Below, piece after piece: positions 43,081-57,800 of a stretch of 64,000 bases of DNA. The position numbers and the translations under genes are program-made. The notes under the pieces were generated by a model that was given only the letters and a program-made list of their open reading frames with translations, did no database searches and was not told the origin of the DNA. Within the stretch, counting starts at the first letter, position 1, and each line of letters opens with the position of its first letter. Source of the stretch: Lucifuga dentata (lineage: Eukaryota > Chordata > Actinopteri > Ophidiiformes > Bythitidae); NCBI GenBank assembly GCA_014773175.1, contig VXCM01000131.1, forward strand, positions 124,001 to 188,000. Reading direction: 5' to 3'.

Positions 43081-43670
43081 TTATAGGACCATGCTGGTGA
43101 TTTTGCATGTTTAAGCCCAATAAATACAACCCACATACATAATACATTACTAACGACCATTTTCCAAAACATGAAACTGTATTTTAGTTTTCCTGTTATT
43201 TTTCCAAATCCCCTAATCTTTCAAAATCAAATGTTCATGTGATGCACACACACACCTTCATATTCAATATTTCAACTTTTAACACTCTATGCATGATTGC
43301 AGAAGTGACATTTTTAATTTCTTGGTAAAAGCTGTCTTCATCTAAGACTGTATTCCCTGGTGGAAACATCCATTTTCTTCTCTGCAGCTCAGTGTTGGAT
43401 TAGTTAAATAAAGTTACTTCAATAAAAAAAAATGAATAGACACTGTGTTCACTGTGACACTGTGATGGATTATCCATCTCAAGCACATTTCAAGTCTCTA
43501 CAAGCTGATTTTTACTGGAATGAACTGAAAAAAAGAGAGTAGGAAAAATCAAACCTAATATTTACTCCTCCAGTAGTATGTTTTGGAAAATGGTTGCCAG
43601 TAACGTAACTTGTACGGGGGGTTGTATATAGTTGTCTCAAACATGTAAAACCACCTGTTTGGTCCTTTAA
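43081..43670 (-). mobile_element. Family A TIR element, 590 bp
   Basis: TATAGGACCATGCTGG at the left (TTAA altered) and the inverse ending GGTCCTTTAA at the right. Interior as in 24802-25363. Confidence 0.86.
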
Positions 43671-43978
43671 ATAAACCAAGCTTGACTAATCGGAAGCCGC
43701 TGCACAGATTTTCCTTTCTTCTTTGAGACATTTTGTATGCATTAGTTGAAACTTGAAATTCCGGGAGCATGAGACCTGTCCTGAAATGTCCCCCTACTTC
43801 CCAATTCCCCGAGCGGACACGGTCTGTGAGCACCGACAGGCAAAATGTGTTGAGGCTTAACGTTGTAATGAGGTTCCTCTGCTGCGGCTCTGCTCTCCAT
43901 GTCTCCATGTATTCCCGGCACATGAATTTTGCTTCCAGGGAGTGGCTGACCTTGTGTGTGTTCCTGGTTGTGTGTATA

Positions 43979-44111
43979 CCCTGGCCCTCCTTTGGCTCGT
44001 CTGTTCCTGAATCGCATAGGAGATGTCCTCCGGGTGTGAAATGTNCCCTGGCCCTCCTTTGGCTCGTCTGTTCCTGAATCGCATAGGAGATGTCCTCCGG
44101 GTGTGAAATGT
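43979..44111. repeat. False tandem copy across an N (66 bp)
   Basis: 43979-44044 equals 44046-44111, N at 44045. It lengthens a spurious 222-codon open frame on the minus strand. Confidence 0.87.
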
Positions 44112-44879
44112 GTTTGAGTTTGTTTGTTTCCGTGTGGGTAGATGAGGTCGGTTCTGCCAGGTGGTAAGTAGGAACGGAGATTTGGTCACAGCAGGGGACT
44201 TGGTGCTTGGCGTCACTTTTCACAGGTCATGGAACTCACTTTGGTACATCTCTGGTGCGCTGGTATGATTCCCGTCATGCCCGCAGCTGCACGCTCTGCT
44301 CAAACGCATCCTTCCTCCAAAATACTCCAAAAAACACTTGCACAAACACACGTACACACACATGCTGACGCCTCGCTGACTAAAACACATCACACGGGCA
44401 ACTGAGTGCTACAGATCTGATTTCCTTGGAAGAACGCCTGTAGGACTAGTGTGTGATGTCATGTGATGGATGGCGTCCTACTAATTCNCCCCCCTGTGTC
44501 TCTGACGGATGTGGATGACTGGCGAGGAGATAGTTTGAGCTCATTACTGTCTCTCTCTGTGTCGGAGCCTGGACTCCTCTTCCTTAAGTGATCCCTGCAT
44601 GCACTTACACGCACACATCGGATAGCGCTCATTTGGCGTCGCTTTGACCCGAGCCTGCACTAAATTCACACTTGAAAGGTGGCTGTCAAATCACTCTTCG
44701 CAAATGCATGTCAGCTCGGCCACTGAGTAACATGGGTCACATGACTTGAGTGCTTTTTTTGTGTGACTAGGCGTTCATATATTTAGCTCTCATTCACCCC
44801 CAAAACACTGTCAGATTGAAGCACTTAACCTGCGGCTGCTGCAGCTGGGAGATCTGGGAGAGTTGTGGAAGATTCACAG

Positions 44880-44905
44880 TGTGTGTGTGTGTGTGTGTGT
44901 GTGTG
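44880..44905. repeat. (GT)n microsatellite
   Basis: Thirteen GT units in the long intron. Confidence 0.93.
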
Positions 44906-45315
44906 AAGCATTTCTGCCTGTGGGAGTGTGGTTTCCTGGGCTTATTAATATTAGCCGTGAGGTCAGAAGAACCCACAGTCTGAGCTCTCAGCGGTGGAAG
45001 GCTTTGATCAGCCATTGAGACCAGCAGGGAGTCCTGGAAGTGCTCTGTGGACCCTGACTCACCTGGTATTTTGTTTTTTTACAGATGAATCATTTGTTCT
45101 ATATAACTGGTAGCATATTAAATTTGAACTAATTATGACCACATTCGTTTTGAAAAATGATTGTCAACTATAAATATACTACAAACTTAATATCATCAGA
45201 ACTTGTGCCAGGCCTACACACTGGAGCTGAACTGCTTTAATGTGTTACATGAAACTATTTATGGCACTAACAAGAAGTCTTCCCCACTCTTGCTAGAGAA
45301 CAAAATGGGTACCAG

Positions 45316-45852
45316 TAAAGGACCATACTGGTGATTTTGCATGTTTAATCTCAATAAATACTTCTCCCTGCATACGCTACTGCCAACCATTTACTAAATT
45401 ATACTACTGGAATTTTAAATATTCAGATTGTTTTTCCCACCTTCTAGACTGCCATTGGTTTCAGTATGCTATTAAAATCAACTTGTAGAGACTTGAAGCA
45501 AGTAATTTATTACAATGATCACAATGAAAGTTTCTGTTGAAGTAACTTTAACTAGTCCAACATGGAGCTGCATGGAAGAAAATGTATAGGAGAAGATGGC
45601 TTTTACTGAGAAATTAAAAATGAAAAAATGACTGCCACTTCTACATTTGGATGTACATGATAGCAGGCAAAATATTGAATTTTAAGGTTGACCTGAACTT
45701 TTGATTTTGAAAAGTTAGGGTATTTGGCAAAATAACAGGAAAGCTAAACTATTTTATGTTTTGGAAAATGGTTGTTAGTAATGCAACATGTATGTGGGTA
45801 GTATTTATTGGGCTTAAACATGGAAAAAAGCCATGGAAAATCGCTCCTTTAA
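45316..45852 (+). mobile_element. Family A TIR element, 537 bp
   Basis: TAAAGGACCATACTGGTG at the left; inverse-type end atcgctcctttaa at the right. Orientation as at 14143. Interior includes ctgccattggtttcag and tgtacatgatagcaggc. Confidence 0.85.
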
Positions 45853-48800
45853 GAATACTGAGATGTAAGATAAACCTTTGAAAAATCCTTATTGCATTAC
45901 AATTATTTGTCAAAACATTGTTTCAAGCAAGGATGGCAGAAATAGCAGCTTCCTACATGTCAGGTTCAACTTCCTCACATTATTCACGTAACTACAGTCT
46001 GCTTTATTAATAGCAGACTTGATCTTCCAGTTAATTAAGCACGAAGAGCTGTCATTGCACACGGTCTTCCCTTGGCTAATATCAGTGTTGGGTGCTGGGG
46101 ATGAATACGTTAGATCTGATATGATATAATCACCACTATTAGCTGATTGTCTTGTCTGACAATGCAGATGGTGCAGCTGTTTAATGGAACTATTTCATTA
46201 GTGCTCGCTGTTCCCTTCTCTCCATCACATTTTTTTCTGCGCTATGAGTGTTGCCCGTCCCTCTCTCAGGGAGCTGTTATCCATACTAATGCGGGCGAGG
46301 ATTTTTGTGGAATGACTGGAGAGCTCATTGAGGGGGTTGTAAGGGGAGGGGGGGCTGGGGTTTGCAAGGCTGTCACTCTCTCATTGAAGAGCAGAGGGGC
46401 GCGCCTCAACACATCTTACTCTAATACAAAGAGAGGCTGTGATGTACATACAAATGAGACCATAATAGGTGGTTTTGTCACTCAGTTCCTGCTTAGTTTA
46501 ATCTGACAGACAAACCCTTTGCATATGTTTGTGCGTTTCATTCCTGCGTGCACGTTTGTGTGTGCACAAATCCATGCTAATTTGTTTTAAGCAGACCGGT
46601 AAGCAAAAAAAAAAAAAAAANAAAAAAAAAAAAAAAACAAAAAAAACTCAGCTCTCCTTTTACCTTCCAGCCTAAATCCAGGGAAAAGCAAAACATTGTT
46701 CATTTTCAGCGTGCATGACCTACAGGAGATGGTGTGTAGAGCAGGAAGTAATTAGAGCTAATTATTCTGCTTTAATCATCGAAAAAGCTTCACTGCTGCT
46801 GCCTCAAAAGTGTCTGTTAGGCCTTCTTATAATTATTGTTATAGTGGTCCTTTGTTCTCAATGAGAAAGGCAAAGGGACACATTGTCTTTGGTTTATTAC
46901 TCTGAATATATACATACTCACAGTAAAATACTCTGAATCTCAGATAAATTTACTAATAAAAGTTCAGCATTCACCAAAGTCTGGAAGGAATTGAAGAGTA
47001 CGTCCTCCTAGAAGACTAGACATTTGGAAATATTGGAAAAAATAGATAATCTTCTTGGTACTGATAACTTTGCTGTTCTTTCTCCAACTTTATTCCCTAT
47101 AAAGGGTCCGTTCATCCAATCCACAAAAGAAAATATTTTCCCACTTATTCCTACTGTGAACTTAAGTTACAGATAGGCTTATTTTTTAGTTTTTTTCCTG
47201 GTGAAGTTTTGTCATCCCTAGCACCACTGCTGCCACAATTGAGCTGAATGCATTTGGTTTGTAGTGCTCAACATCCAAAAGTCCAAACTGTCAATATAAT
47301 GTCCCTCCTGTTGCCATCCAGACATAATTGCACGCTTTTATTGCTTAGTTATTGCATTTTTATTTACTGCCATGTTTGAAAATGTTCTAGATGACAGCTG
47401 GAATATAGTCCTCAAGCTCCCTCATGAGTGTCAACCCCATAGTTTGTTCATGAGTATCCAAGGGGAAGTGAACCCTAATTGCCAGGGGAAATGGGACGTC
47501 CTTCCAGGGATGTTTCCTTTGTACCCGAGGCAGTTAAGTTAGTGTCTTTCATCTGAACATCTCCTTTGAAAAGAGACATTGTACTTAGCTGCTCAGTGAG
47601 CACCAAGATGGACCTGAACTGTTTGTGGCCACATTCCGCTGCAGTGCCAAGAAGTTTTTGGNTGTTGTTGGGACGCCACAGAAGTGCTGTCCCTGACTGT
47701 CTGAGCGTGTCGCGTCCCCAATACGAACCCAGTGAAAGAGACAAGAGAAAGAAAGTTCCTCAACGCTGTCAAGACCAATAAACTGTGTCTTCTGTTTGCC
47801 GCTGTTTCGTTTTTGTCTTCACTGCCACGTTTTCACATCAGAGCATCTAGAGAACAGTTAGAAATTATTCTGAACGTACATTACAACCCAACTTTTGTAA
47901 CAAGCTGTTTGATCATATGCCTGAATTCTTATTGCTCTCTTCAAAGCCAGAGAACTGTGCAGGCGACTGGAGATACGCCCGCAGGAAGCTGGCGTACTGT
48001 AAAGAACCCTTGACCACAATCAGCCCAGCTCTTTATTTCTTTGAAAGAAGCAGATGATGTGTGCTGAACCAGGAATGAGCTGATACTGGGGGGGTCATGA
48101 CACATCACGCCAGATAGTAAAAACCAGGTTGCAGGAACAATGGGAGACCTGAGGAGGGGGAGATGAGACTTTAGTCTGTGAAGTTCTGCAGCCAAGCATT
48201 TACGATGCTACTCTGCATGTCTGCCTCCCAGTGGAGTGGAAAAGAGGGCACACAGGCCTGAGCAGAGCCAGGCTGTGCTGGGCCAAGACAAGTCGGGATT
48301 TAGGGGATGGTGGGGGCAGACACCCCACACCCCAACACCAGACTGTGAAAGACAAACTGACAGCCACAAATTCATTCAACATTTGAATGAATCATCTCTT
48401 CATTTGGTTGCATTAATCCACCACTCCCCCCTTTCCCTTTCTCTTCCTCCCTCCCTCGATTCCTTCTCCTCCTCCCATTTTAGCCACGCATCATTTTTAC
48501 CCCTTTTAACCATTCAAATTCCTGCTCCAAACACCCCAGCATGTCTGAAAAGAAAATTAAGGCTGATTTGCATATCTTTATCTTCTTTCTATTCATCTAC
48601 ACTTAATTAAAACATCAGAGATGATGCACATGGTGTTAGAGTAGGAAACACTAACGTTCTTAAGGGAACATAATGTACCATATATCCATGACCCACTTCT
48701 TCATTTACCAATGTGCCCTCCAGGGTTGTTGCGGTACTAGATACTGTACATACTGTAGATGTAGAAAACTGATGAAGAATTTTGTTGGTTTTTTTTTTTT

Positions 48801-51273
48801 TGCATCAGCAAACCATTTTCTGCTGTGCAGTCCATGCATAGGANAATTTTGTTGGTTTTTTTTTTTTTGCATCAGCAAACCATTTTCTGCTGTGCAGTCC
48901 ATGCATAGGACTTATATGCAAAGTAGTTTTGGTTGTTCATTTTAATTCCACTAATGTAGTTTGAATATAAACTTTTGCAGACTATGTTCATGTCCACTGA
49001 GATCTCCTCCTCATCTTTTGCTGCCATTTGCATTAGTTTTCACATATGGTAAACACAGTTGACCACTTGGCTTTCATGGCAGAGATACTGAAGAGAAATA
49101 CAGTTTTCTTACCACAGAATGACAGAGTTTTTTTTTTTTTTAACATCAGCCCACTGTGGGTTGTGCCTGTGTCCACACTTTGCAAGTGTCTGAAGCTTGT
49201 TGAAAGCACACGGTAGCTCAGACTAAAGCAAGAATAAGGCTGGTGCTTTTGACTCCTCATCCCACTGCTCCAGCCTTCCCCCCTGTCCTTATGCTGCTCA
49301 CTCAAGGAGAGGAGGGTTGACGGTCCACTGGCTCTCCCTGTGAATACCTATCATTGTCCCCCTGGTGCGGGGGAACTCTAGAGGCTGGCGTTTGGCTAGC
49401 TGGCTGGGGTTCAGGAACTCTACGGGGCCAGAGATTAGCAAGGCATGGCAGGATCCCTGATAACTGACACCCTCCATACAGGCATCCGAGCTGCTCTCCC
49501 TTCCCGCTAAAGACCGCAGCCACAAAGACGCCTTTCAGTGCTGGGCATGGTGGCGCTAATCCCCTTAGCACAAAGACCCAAGCCACCGATAGCATCTAAA
49601 TAACTCCTCAGTAAATGTCATTTGCCTGAATTAGCTGTATAGTATCTCCTGATGCTGGTGGATTGCATTGCAGCATGTAGAGAAATATTTGTGCCTGTTG
49701 TGATTCCTCTTGATGTGCTGTTGAGTGCTGGCGTTTAATAAGCCACGAGGAGAGGTCGCCCACCGAGCTGCTCTGCTATTGGTTGCTTGGCCTGGGGCTT
49801 TAGGTCATTTTAGTGCTGCAGCTTTGACAAAAGCATCCTTAACATTCATGTAGCATTGAACCGGCTCACTGTTGGCCCTCATAGCCTTTTAACCTTTACA
49901 GAGCTGTGTTTGGATGGGGCAGCTGAGCACTTAACATCCATGCAGTTGAAATTGCCTCATATTCCTTTAAAATGGCCTCTGGCAGAGTCATGACTGCAGT
50001 CTTTTCCAGGTCACCCAACACATTGAAGTTAGATTATCATTGCAGTGCTGTTGTCACAAAAAGGGTAAAAAAAAAAAAAAAAAAAANAAAAAAAAAAAAA
50101 AAAAACAGCAATGTTGATGCCCCTGAGAAGATTGAGGGCAAACAACACAAGAAGACTGGCCTCTTATTCTCTGAGGCTGACTTTACACTGCAGAGCATTT
50201 TTATGCCACTGCTTTTTGTTTTTTTAGAGGTTTTGGTCCTACATCTTTTCCAACCCATCTTGCTTGCTTGTCTAATGAAAAATGTGACAAATAGCTATTG
50301 AAGCAACATTTTGAAGGAGTCAGTATGAAGCAGAAAATACAGCACCCAAAGGAATCTGTCATCATTGAATGAATATAAACTCTCCTGCCTTTGAGGGGAA
50401 AACACACTGGGAGTATGGCTGCTTGAAGATAGGGAGGATCATCACTTTTCCCAGCTAAAATAAATTACCCCTAATTGACCTTTGACCAGTGCTAAAGCTC
50501 CTTCTCCCAGGAGGATCGCTGTCCTGTTGTGGTTGCCTTGGAAACACCTGCAAGAAGATGCTGTCTGGACAGGCAGATATGCATGAAGGATACTCTGGGT
50601 GCCTCAAATTGCCCCAACCCTTTTCTCATTCTGTTACTCACTAACCAGTCCCTTTAAGACAAATGCACAACTATTAGAAACAATTTATAGTCTTATTATT
50701 AAAATGATCTAGGTGTTCAGCCTTTTGTCTTTTGTTTCTGCTCTTGCATAGCCTCATTATATGATACACTTATTTGGCATTTGATGACCTGTGCGCTCAT
50801 AACCAAAGGAGATTTCATCAAACCTCTTAAAATGCAGCTCACGTACTCTCCTTGTGTAAGACTATCAGCCCATTACGAGGGCATGTCTGGGTCTCTCTTA
50901 GACAAGACCTTGAGCTGTGGATCAATACATCCTGCTGAAATGAAGAATAGAAACAAACAGGCTGTGTGTAGACGTCTACTTGAGCAATCCCTAGATCGCT
51001 GTTTTACTCCCCTCTCTCTCTCTCTCCTGTCCCACTGGCCCTGGCTGAGTTTCAAGTTTTGAAAGGGAAGGTGGGTTTACTCACTACTTTGCTCCATCCA
51101 TCCCATCTTCAATTCAATAGCGCTGACACCTGAGATCTGGATCAGGGCTGTATTAGCCCTATATCCTGGCGTCTGGGCGTCCAGGTCAGATGGAAGGATA
51201 GATTAAACTGTTATTGGACGCCTGAGGGGAGCAGAGCAGGGGAGGCTGCGAATTAGACATGCAGATACTCCCG

Positions 51274-51304
<31 letters not shown>

Positions 51305-53744
51305 AAGAAATATGAGCTGTCATTGTTTAGCATCTTCCAGTAAAGCGTTACAGCTTTTCTGATGGGGAAAAAGTCATTTTAAGTAATAAAGTCAAGGCAA
51401 GGTTCTGAAGTTTCTGAAGCTGAGAAAAATCATTAAACCAGTAGGTCTGGAGGCAGCGGTCACTATTGATGTGCGGAGAGGGAGAGCTGCTCTTTGTGCT
51501 ACCGATACATGGGTGGGGTNTGAGACAGTTACTGATGATGCTTAACAGTGAGGGTTTCCTTTACTGCTTTTGAGGCTGTGTCAGATTTATTGGACATCCT
51601 CTTTTGAAGATGTTCAAAGATGAACTTGAGGCAGAGGGACTCAGGTGGGTAACGCTCATGCTAGCCAGCCTGATCTGTTAGCCTCTGTCTGCAGGAAGGT
51701 TAACAGCAAGAAAACCTTACAGGTTTTTAAGCAGCATTCAGCAGCTTTGAACCAATTCAGCTCAGTTATAGGCTCGATAAACCTGTCTTCAGGGTGCATA
51801 TTAGACGGTATGTTTGAACATGCGTGGCTGCATATGTCTCCATTCCCTTTATGCATTCTGGTGTGTGCATGATTTTGTCAGACTATTTTAATGCAGGGGT
51901 CTTTTAGAGATCCAAATTTTTAGACCCTATCCAAAACAGTTCAAAACCGACAGTCATAAATCAGTTTTCAAAATGAGACCTGGCCCAAAAGTGACCTGAC
52001 AACAATGTAAACAAATTAGACCCGATCCCAAATATGGTAGACCTGAATAAACCCAAATAGAGAATAACAACTGTCAGCAGCCTGATCTGCACCAGTTAAT
52101 AAGCTTTTCTTTCAAACTTGTTCCTGACAATAAAGAATGTCTCCATTTGTCCCGTCTTACCTCAGAAAGCATATTGTCTCCTCTAATTATGACAATTGTG
52201 ATCAGGAAGCCCACTTCTGTCCACTCATGTATAAGACATATACCCAAGACCCGCAGCAATAGCACGGGACCCCACCCAGACCAGATTAAACTGAATATGA
52301 TTTGGACAGCCTGACTTGGGTCCTGGGTTAGGTCTTTGAGCCTTGGAACCTGTAAAGACTTCTGGCGGGAACTTGTCTTCTCAGTGTGCACATTGCCTCA
52401 ATGACATCATAGCACCCAGGCGCCTCTATTCAGGTTGTGTGGTTCCATTTTCCTGAGTCATAATCCTCAAACACAAAAAAATCGCACATGCTTCCTATCA
52501 AAATGGTGCCCTGGAATCCTTCACTCTGGATGAACTCATGATTGAACTACCAATCACGTCAGCCTATGTATACGTGCTGTATTGTCCCCCTAATGGGTCC
52601 TACCCCTCAGGCGGCCAGTGTTAGCAGACAGATCCCCCCCTTGCTGTCTTTCTTTCTTTATTTAATCCTCTCATAAGTAGGCCACTGTGGCTATTTTACA
52701 GGCAATAAAGCAATGTGGTCTGAGTACAGGAGGTGAGCATGAAGGCAGGAGTCTCCTGTGGTGGCAAAATTGTGTTCTCCAAGATGGATATCCACCTGTC
52801 TTCTATTTTTCCCTGCGCTATCTGTTATTTGTTTCCTGCAGGCTGTGCCAGCATGAGCATAAAACAGTAGGAAGACAGATGGGGAGAAACATCCATTGAA
52901 GTAAAAAAAAAAAAAAAAAAAAAAAGATGTATGTGCAGTGCTCAGGGGGGCTTTTAGAAAATGTAGTTGGTGCCCCTTTTCATAGATCTTTCCTTTGAGG
53001 CAGAGAGAGAGAGAGAAAGCAGGAAAGACAGAGAGGGAGATGTGATGACCTCAGCTGTTCTTCCCTGCATGAAAACATTACCCAGAAGCCCTCTGTTTTG
53101 CCCATGAGACTACCCCTGCTGATGCTACCGCCCATACCTCCAGCTATGATGACCTGTAAATCCATCACGGCTGTATAGTTTTGGGGAAATATTTATGGAC
53201 AATAAAGCAGAATCATGTCTGCACCTGGATTGCTTTTTTTCATATTCCTTTTTTTCTCTCCATCCTCCATTCACACGTGCAACCAGGAGGCATCTCGCTA
53301 TTTCTGGAGTATTGCGTTGTGTCAGGCAAACGTTTAAGAAAAACACATTTCAAATGTCAACATGTCTCGCGTTGCCTGAAGTCATACTCAGAAAAATAAA
53401 TGATGCTGTTATTCTGAATCTCATCCCTGTTTGTGTTGTTATGACAGAGTTGATGTTGAGCCCGTGGCTAACATTCCTGTTTTCTTTCCTTCTCTCATGT
53501 CTGCTTGGACGTGACTGACTCGGCCATCTCCATCAAAGGTAAGCTTAAACACATTTCCACTGCTTTCCCTCTGTAAGCGGAACACATTTGCTTTGAAGTC
53601 GTGAGAAGTGCGCACCAGATTGCAGCACTATAGTGATTTTTCACTAAAAACTTGTAGCTTCCCTGTCTGCTCATGCTTTGAAGCATACCATCAGGTGTCC
53701 TAATACTCATGTTGGGTTCATTTAAAATACGGATATCTGAATTT
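45853..53744. other. Intron segment poor in recognised repeats
   Basis: No gene recognised over about 8 kb. It holds homopolymer tracts with N (46621, 50087), a T run near 51275 and a false duplication at 48778-48910. The lower repeat density around 49.3-51.2 kb would suit conserved regulatory sequence, but conservation cannot be judged from one sequence. Confidence 0.45.
48778..48910. repeat. False tandem copy across an N (66 bp)
   Basis: 48778-48843 equals 48845-48910, N at 48844. Confidence 0.87.
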
Positions 53745-54044
53745 CTGACTTCCAATCAAGAATAGATAGATAATTTAGAAGCATTTTCTTAATTTTTCTT
53801 TAATCAGCATGCAGACACAGTCACAGGTTAAACATGTAACACTGGTAATGCAGTAGCTGTTTGAAAAGATAAATAGCTTATAAATGTCAAAACACAGCTT
53901 CTTTTGGTCCCACAGAGCAAATAAAACAGACTTTTTTCACATAAGCATCCATGTTGTCTCCCACCTTGTTTGGCTCGAACACACGGTAGTCATAAATGAC
54001 GTAATTCCGAATTATGACTTCCCAGTTCCAAAGTACAATGAACG
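53745..54044 (+). mobile_element. Family B element
   Basis: Interior matches 31800-32080: aatcagcatgcagacacag, ggttaaacatgtaacactgg, tttggtcccacagagc, cttgtttggctcgaacacac. It lacks the ctttcccaacc segment near the left end. Confidence 0.68.
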
Positions 54045-54829
54045 CCACATTACTTTTAGTAAGAGTGCTTACGTAGATGGAATAACTAAAATGCATCTAT
54101 TTACTTGATTTGATTTACTTGAGTCATATCCCTAATTCATATGAAATTTCAGATTAAATTAAGGAAACGTGAATTCCTGCTTTAGTGTTCATTTACAAAA
54201 TTAGATCATTGCTTGTGGTTTAATTATAGGAGACTAATTAAATACTGAATGAGATGCCTCTGATTTGAGAAAATATCCAACAGAAGAGCAAATGGAAATT
54301 TGGTTTTAGATGGGGTTGACTGTAATTACATAAGTTGATGTAAATTGCTTTTTAAGGCTGGCACCCTTATTTTCCGACAAAAGTTGATAGCTAATATTTA
54401 GTATTTTTACATGTGAGTTAATCACAATAATTATTCATGATGCATTTGTTACTGTGATTAGCAGATATTTAATTTGTAGTGATAGATGAACTTGTCGATT
54501 GTTTCCAACCCTTTTAAGCTGTACAAATGCCTCGAACCCCCATAGAAGAAAAACTAAAGGGCAAACAGAACTAAAAGTATGTGAAAGGGCATCACTAATA
54601 GAGCATTGACGTGGCCTGTCTGGAGTGGTAAGGATGGCAACGATTATGGGATAGCAGCCTGACTTCGGTCTCCCAGGGAGACAGGGCTCCTCAGCCAGGA
54701 AATAGCATTGTCCAATCCTGTAAAGAAGAGACGGGCTCTGACAGAAAGACAGGGAGGGCTCCAGCTTCTCACACAGGTAATTGGCTGTCAGCATAGGGGA
54801 CGACACAGCATGAAACAAGATCCTTTATT

Positions 54830-54830
<1 letters not shown>

Positions 54831-54871
<41 letters not shown>
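54831..54871. repeat. (CA)n microsatellite
   Basis: About 20 CA units. Confidence 0.95.
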
Positions 54872-54874
<3 letters not shown>

Positions 54875-57800
54875 CCTCTTCCTCTATAGTCCTCATCTCT
54901 TCTTCACCTTAGAGAGAACTTCCTATAACAACAGCTGCTGCCCCGTACCCAGTTAGTATTCACACACAGCCAAGCAAGCCAATTAGTGGTCTTTCAGTGT
55001 GTAATTGTGTGTCTCTGTGCATGTGTGTGCGTGTGAGAGAGATGGTGTCATTTTGTTAAGTCTCGGGGGGTCGCGCCACCTCCTGCGGTGAGGTGTCTCT
55101 CTCCAGAGTGTGAGTGACATTGCGCTCTGAGGGAGGTCATTGTGCCAGTCAGGCCTCACTGGTTTCCAATGCTGTTTACATTTAAGAGGACAGGAAACCA
55201 GTTTGGTGTTTTCTTGCAAGTGTACTGAAGACGGGAGAACTCTGAAGCGTTCCATTTCATAAATGTTCAGAAAAAAATTGTGCATTTTAGTGTTTGCATG
55301 ATTTCAGTGCTTCATATTCATGGGTGAAGTTCATGTTTTTTTTCAGAGTACACTCAGCCAGATTTCATTTTACCCATAACTACCCTTCAAAATTTGCATT
55401 ATTGTGGTATAAGTTTAAAAAAAAAAAAGAAAAAAAAGCCAGTTGAACTGTGTATGCTGTCAAAAGTGGCTTATTCATTTCCACTGATAAACTCTTGGTG
55501 GCATCACAGATTTTTGACATATTCATGTAGACGAAGCCAACCTTACATTAGGCAGAATTCATTAAAAAATTGCATTAACTACACAAAATCACACTAACGC
55601 ACCGATGTTCCATTGATGTAGCGTTGTTGCAAGCAGTGCCACAGATAAAAGCCAGTGAAGATTAGCATGTTAATGATTATTTAAGAGCTGCACTTTACAT
55701 TGCTTCACCTGGTGTCAAAGTGACATTGACGTGTTAAATCGGCAAAGGAAAGCTACATTCTCTGCTTTAGAGCTCCACATTTTAAGAGATTGACAGGAAG
55801 ATAAGCAACAGATCCACACCCTACTCTCTGCAGTGTGTGGTCGCAGTGCCTGAGGGTGGGTGTGTGTGTGTGTGTGTGTGTGTCATTAAGATGTGTGAGA
55901 GATCAGATCAAAGCTCACTATTTAAATAAGTCAGCAAAAATCAGCAAAATGGGCTTATCTGTCAAATTTATTGATCTATAACATATGTGGGGCAAATATA
56001 GTTTAAACATCATCCAGGTTTCAATCTGCTAAAATTTACCACCAGACTGAAACGGGTGTTTTTGTGTGTGACGGTGTGTTTTATGAATTGTTTCCCCGAT
56101 GTGTAAGAAAATAGCGGAATAAAGTCTCTCACGAAGTAACACTAAAAGATCCCAGTAAGCTGTTTATGAATGTGGGAATATGATTGCACAGCGATATTTT
56201 CTCTTATCGACACGTTAAGTCTGGTGCTGTGCTTTATGAATCCTGCCCATTATATGTTAAGGGAAATCATATTCACTTATGATTTCCCTTTACTTGTTTT
56301 TAACCTTGTGAAGTGGATTTGGCACTATTTGTCAGAGAAAAAAGCACTCTCCTCACCACTCAGGAAGTACTTTAGAGAGGACTACTTCCTGTACTTAAGA
56401 GGAGAAAGATCTCTACACTATGAGAGGAGAGAGCGAGTCGTTCATTCGTGTCCTGTGGAGCTCAACTTCTGTCCATCAGACAGGGCTTTCCCCACATGAT
56501 GGGATATGCTTGTTTCACAGAAGCCATCAGAGGGTTCTAGAAAACTTTTACAGAATATCTAAATGTAGGGTCACTGAATCCCTCAGTATTATTAAATGCA
56601 GCCTGTCAACTTCATATAATGCTTTGGGCCTCTCAAATACAACCTAGCTTATCCAGTGCATTTACACACAATCTAAAAATGTCATTATAACCTAAGTAAG
56701 GCAATACTGTCATGTAATCACCTTAACAAGATTAGATTGCACACATTACGGTTGAAATCGGAGACAGATAAACTCGATTAACAAAGATTGATTACACGTC
56801 AGTCTTTTTAACTCTTACCGTACAGTTGAATCTGTTTTAGAGTCTGATTTTTTTTTTTAAATTGCCAGAAAGATCAGGGAGTGAACTAGATGCAAAGTGG
56901 CATCTTTGAAAGGGAGTCATAGCTAACATATTTGTTTGGGGCAACGGTGACATTGATTTCAATTTATGATGCATCTAAGGGTAATAACCCACCAAACCGA
57001 TAGCTGTTGAGTGGTTTTTGAACTTGTAGCTGAATGTCACCTGCAGTTTTTGTCATGTGTCTGTTTGCTTCTAGTCTGCAGCTATTACGCTATTTGAGCA
57101 TGTTGAATTTATGGCATTTTTGCCTCACAGGCCACAGTCGTTCTTTTTGGTGAATGACTACTTAACCTGTACGTGAGTCCGTCCCGTTAGCCATGTTGAC
57201 GAGTCGGTCTTTGTTAAAATGTTTCCTGGTTATTACCCGCCTCAGACAATCTGTTAGTTACTTGCAAAATCAGGTCGTAACAAAACGACTTGAGCCATCA
57301 AACAGCCATCTTTTAAAGACCATGCATCTCTCTTAGGCCTGGACAGGAGAGGGGGAGGGAGCTGGAAGATGGCTGGTTAGGATCAACGCTGGTCTAACCT
57401 TGGTCTATAACCCCCCCATACTGGTGTCCTCATTAGACCACAGCCCTGAGTAGAAACAGGCCATCCAGATGAGACCATGTTGTACATTCATTCCCCAGGA
57501 CACTGCCCAGATTGCCCCTAAACACATCACCCCTGACTGAACGGAATGGAAATGACACAGACGAACACACAGACATACTGACACACACTCATACAGTCTC
57601 CATTTTCCCCTCTGTGCTTTACCTCCATCAGTCTCTGTCTTCCTCTCCTTTACTGTTGTTTCCTTTATCACTCACTCCCCCCTTCTGTCAATGTCATCTG
57701 TTTTCCCTTTCGCGCACTTACGTGGACTACACATTCGACAGCAACATTTGTTGAGCAGATGCAAAGATGGATGTCAGTTGCAAGTTTGTCTCCTGGAAGT

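Noticed and set aside
43555..44223. A 222-codon open frame on the minus strand, the longest in the window
   Set aside because: It crosses the false 66-bp duplication at N 44045 (repeating the same peptide in another frame) and runs into the right end of a family A element. There is no domain, no splice context and no start context.
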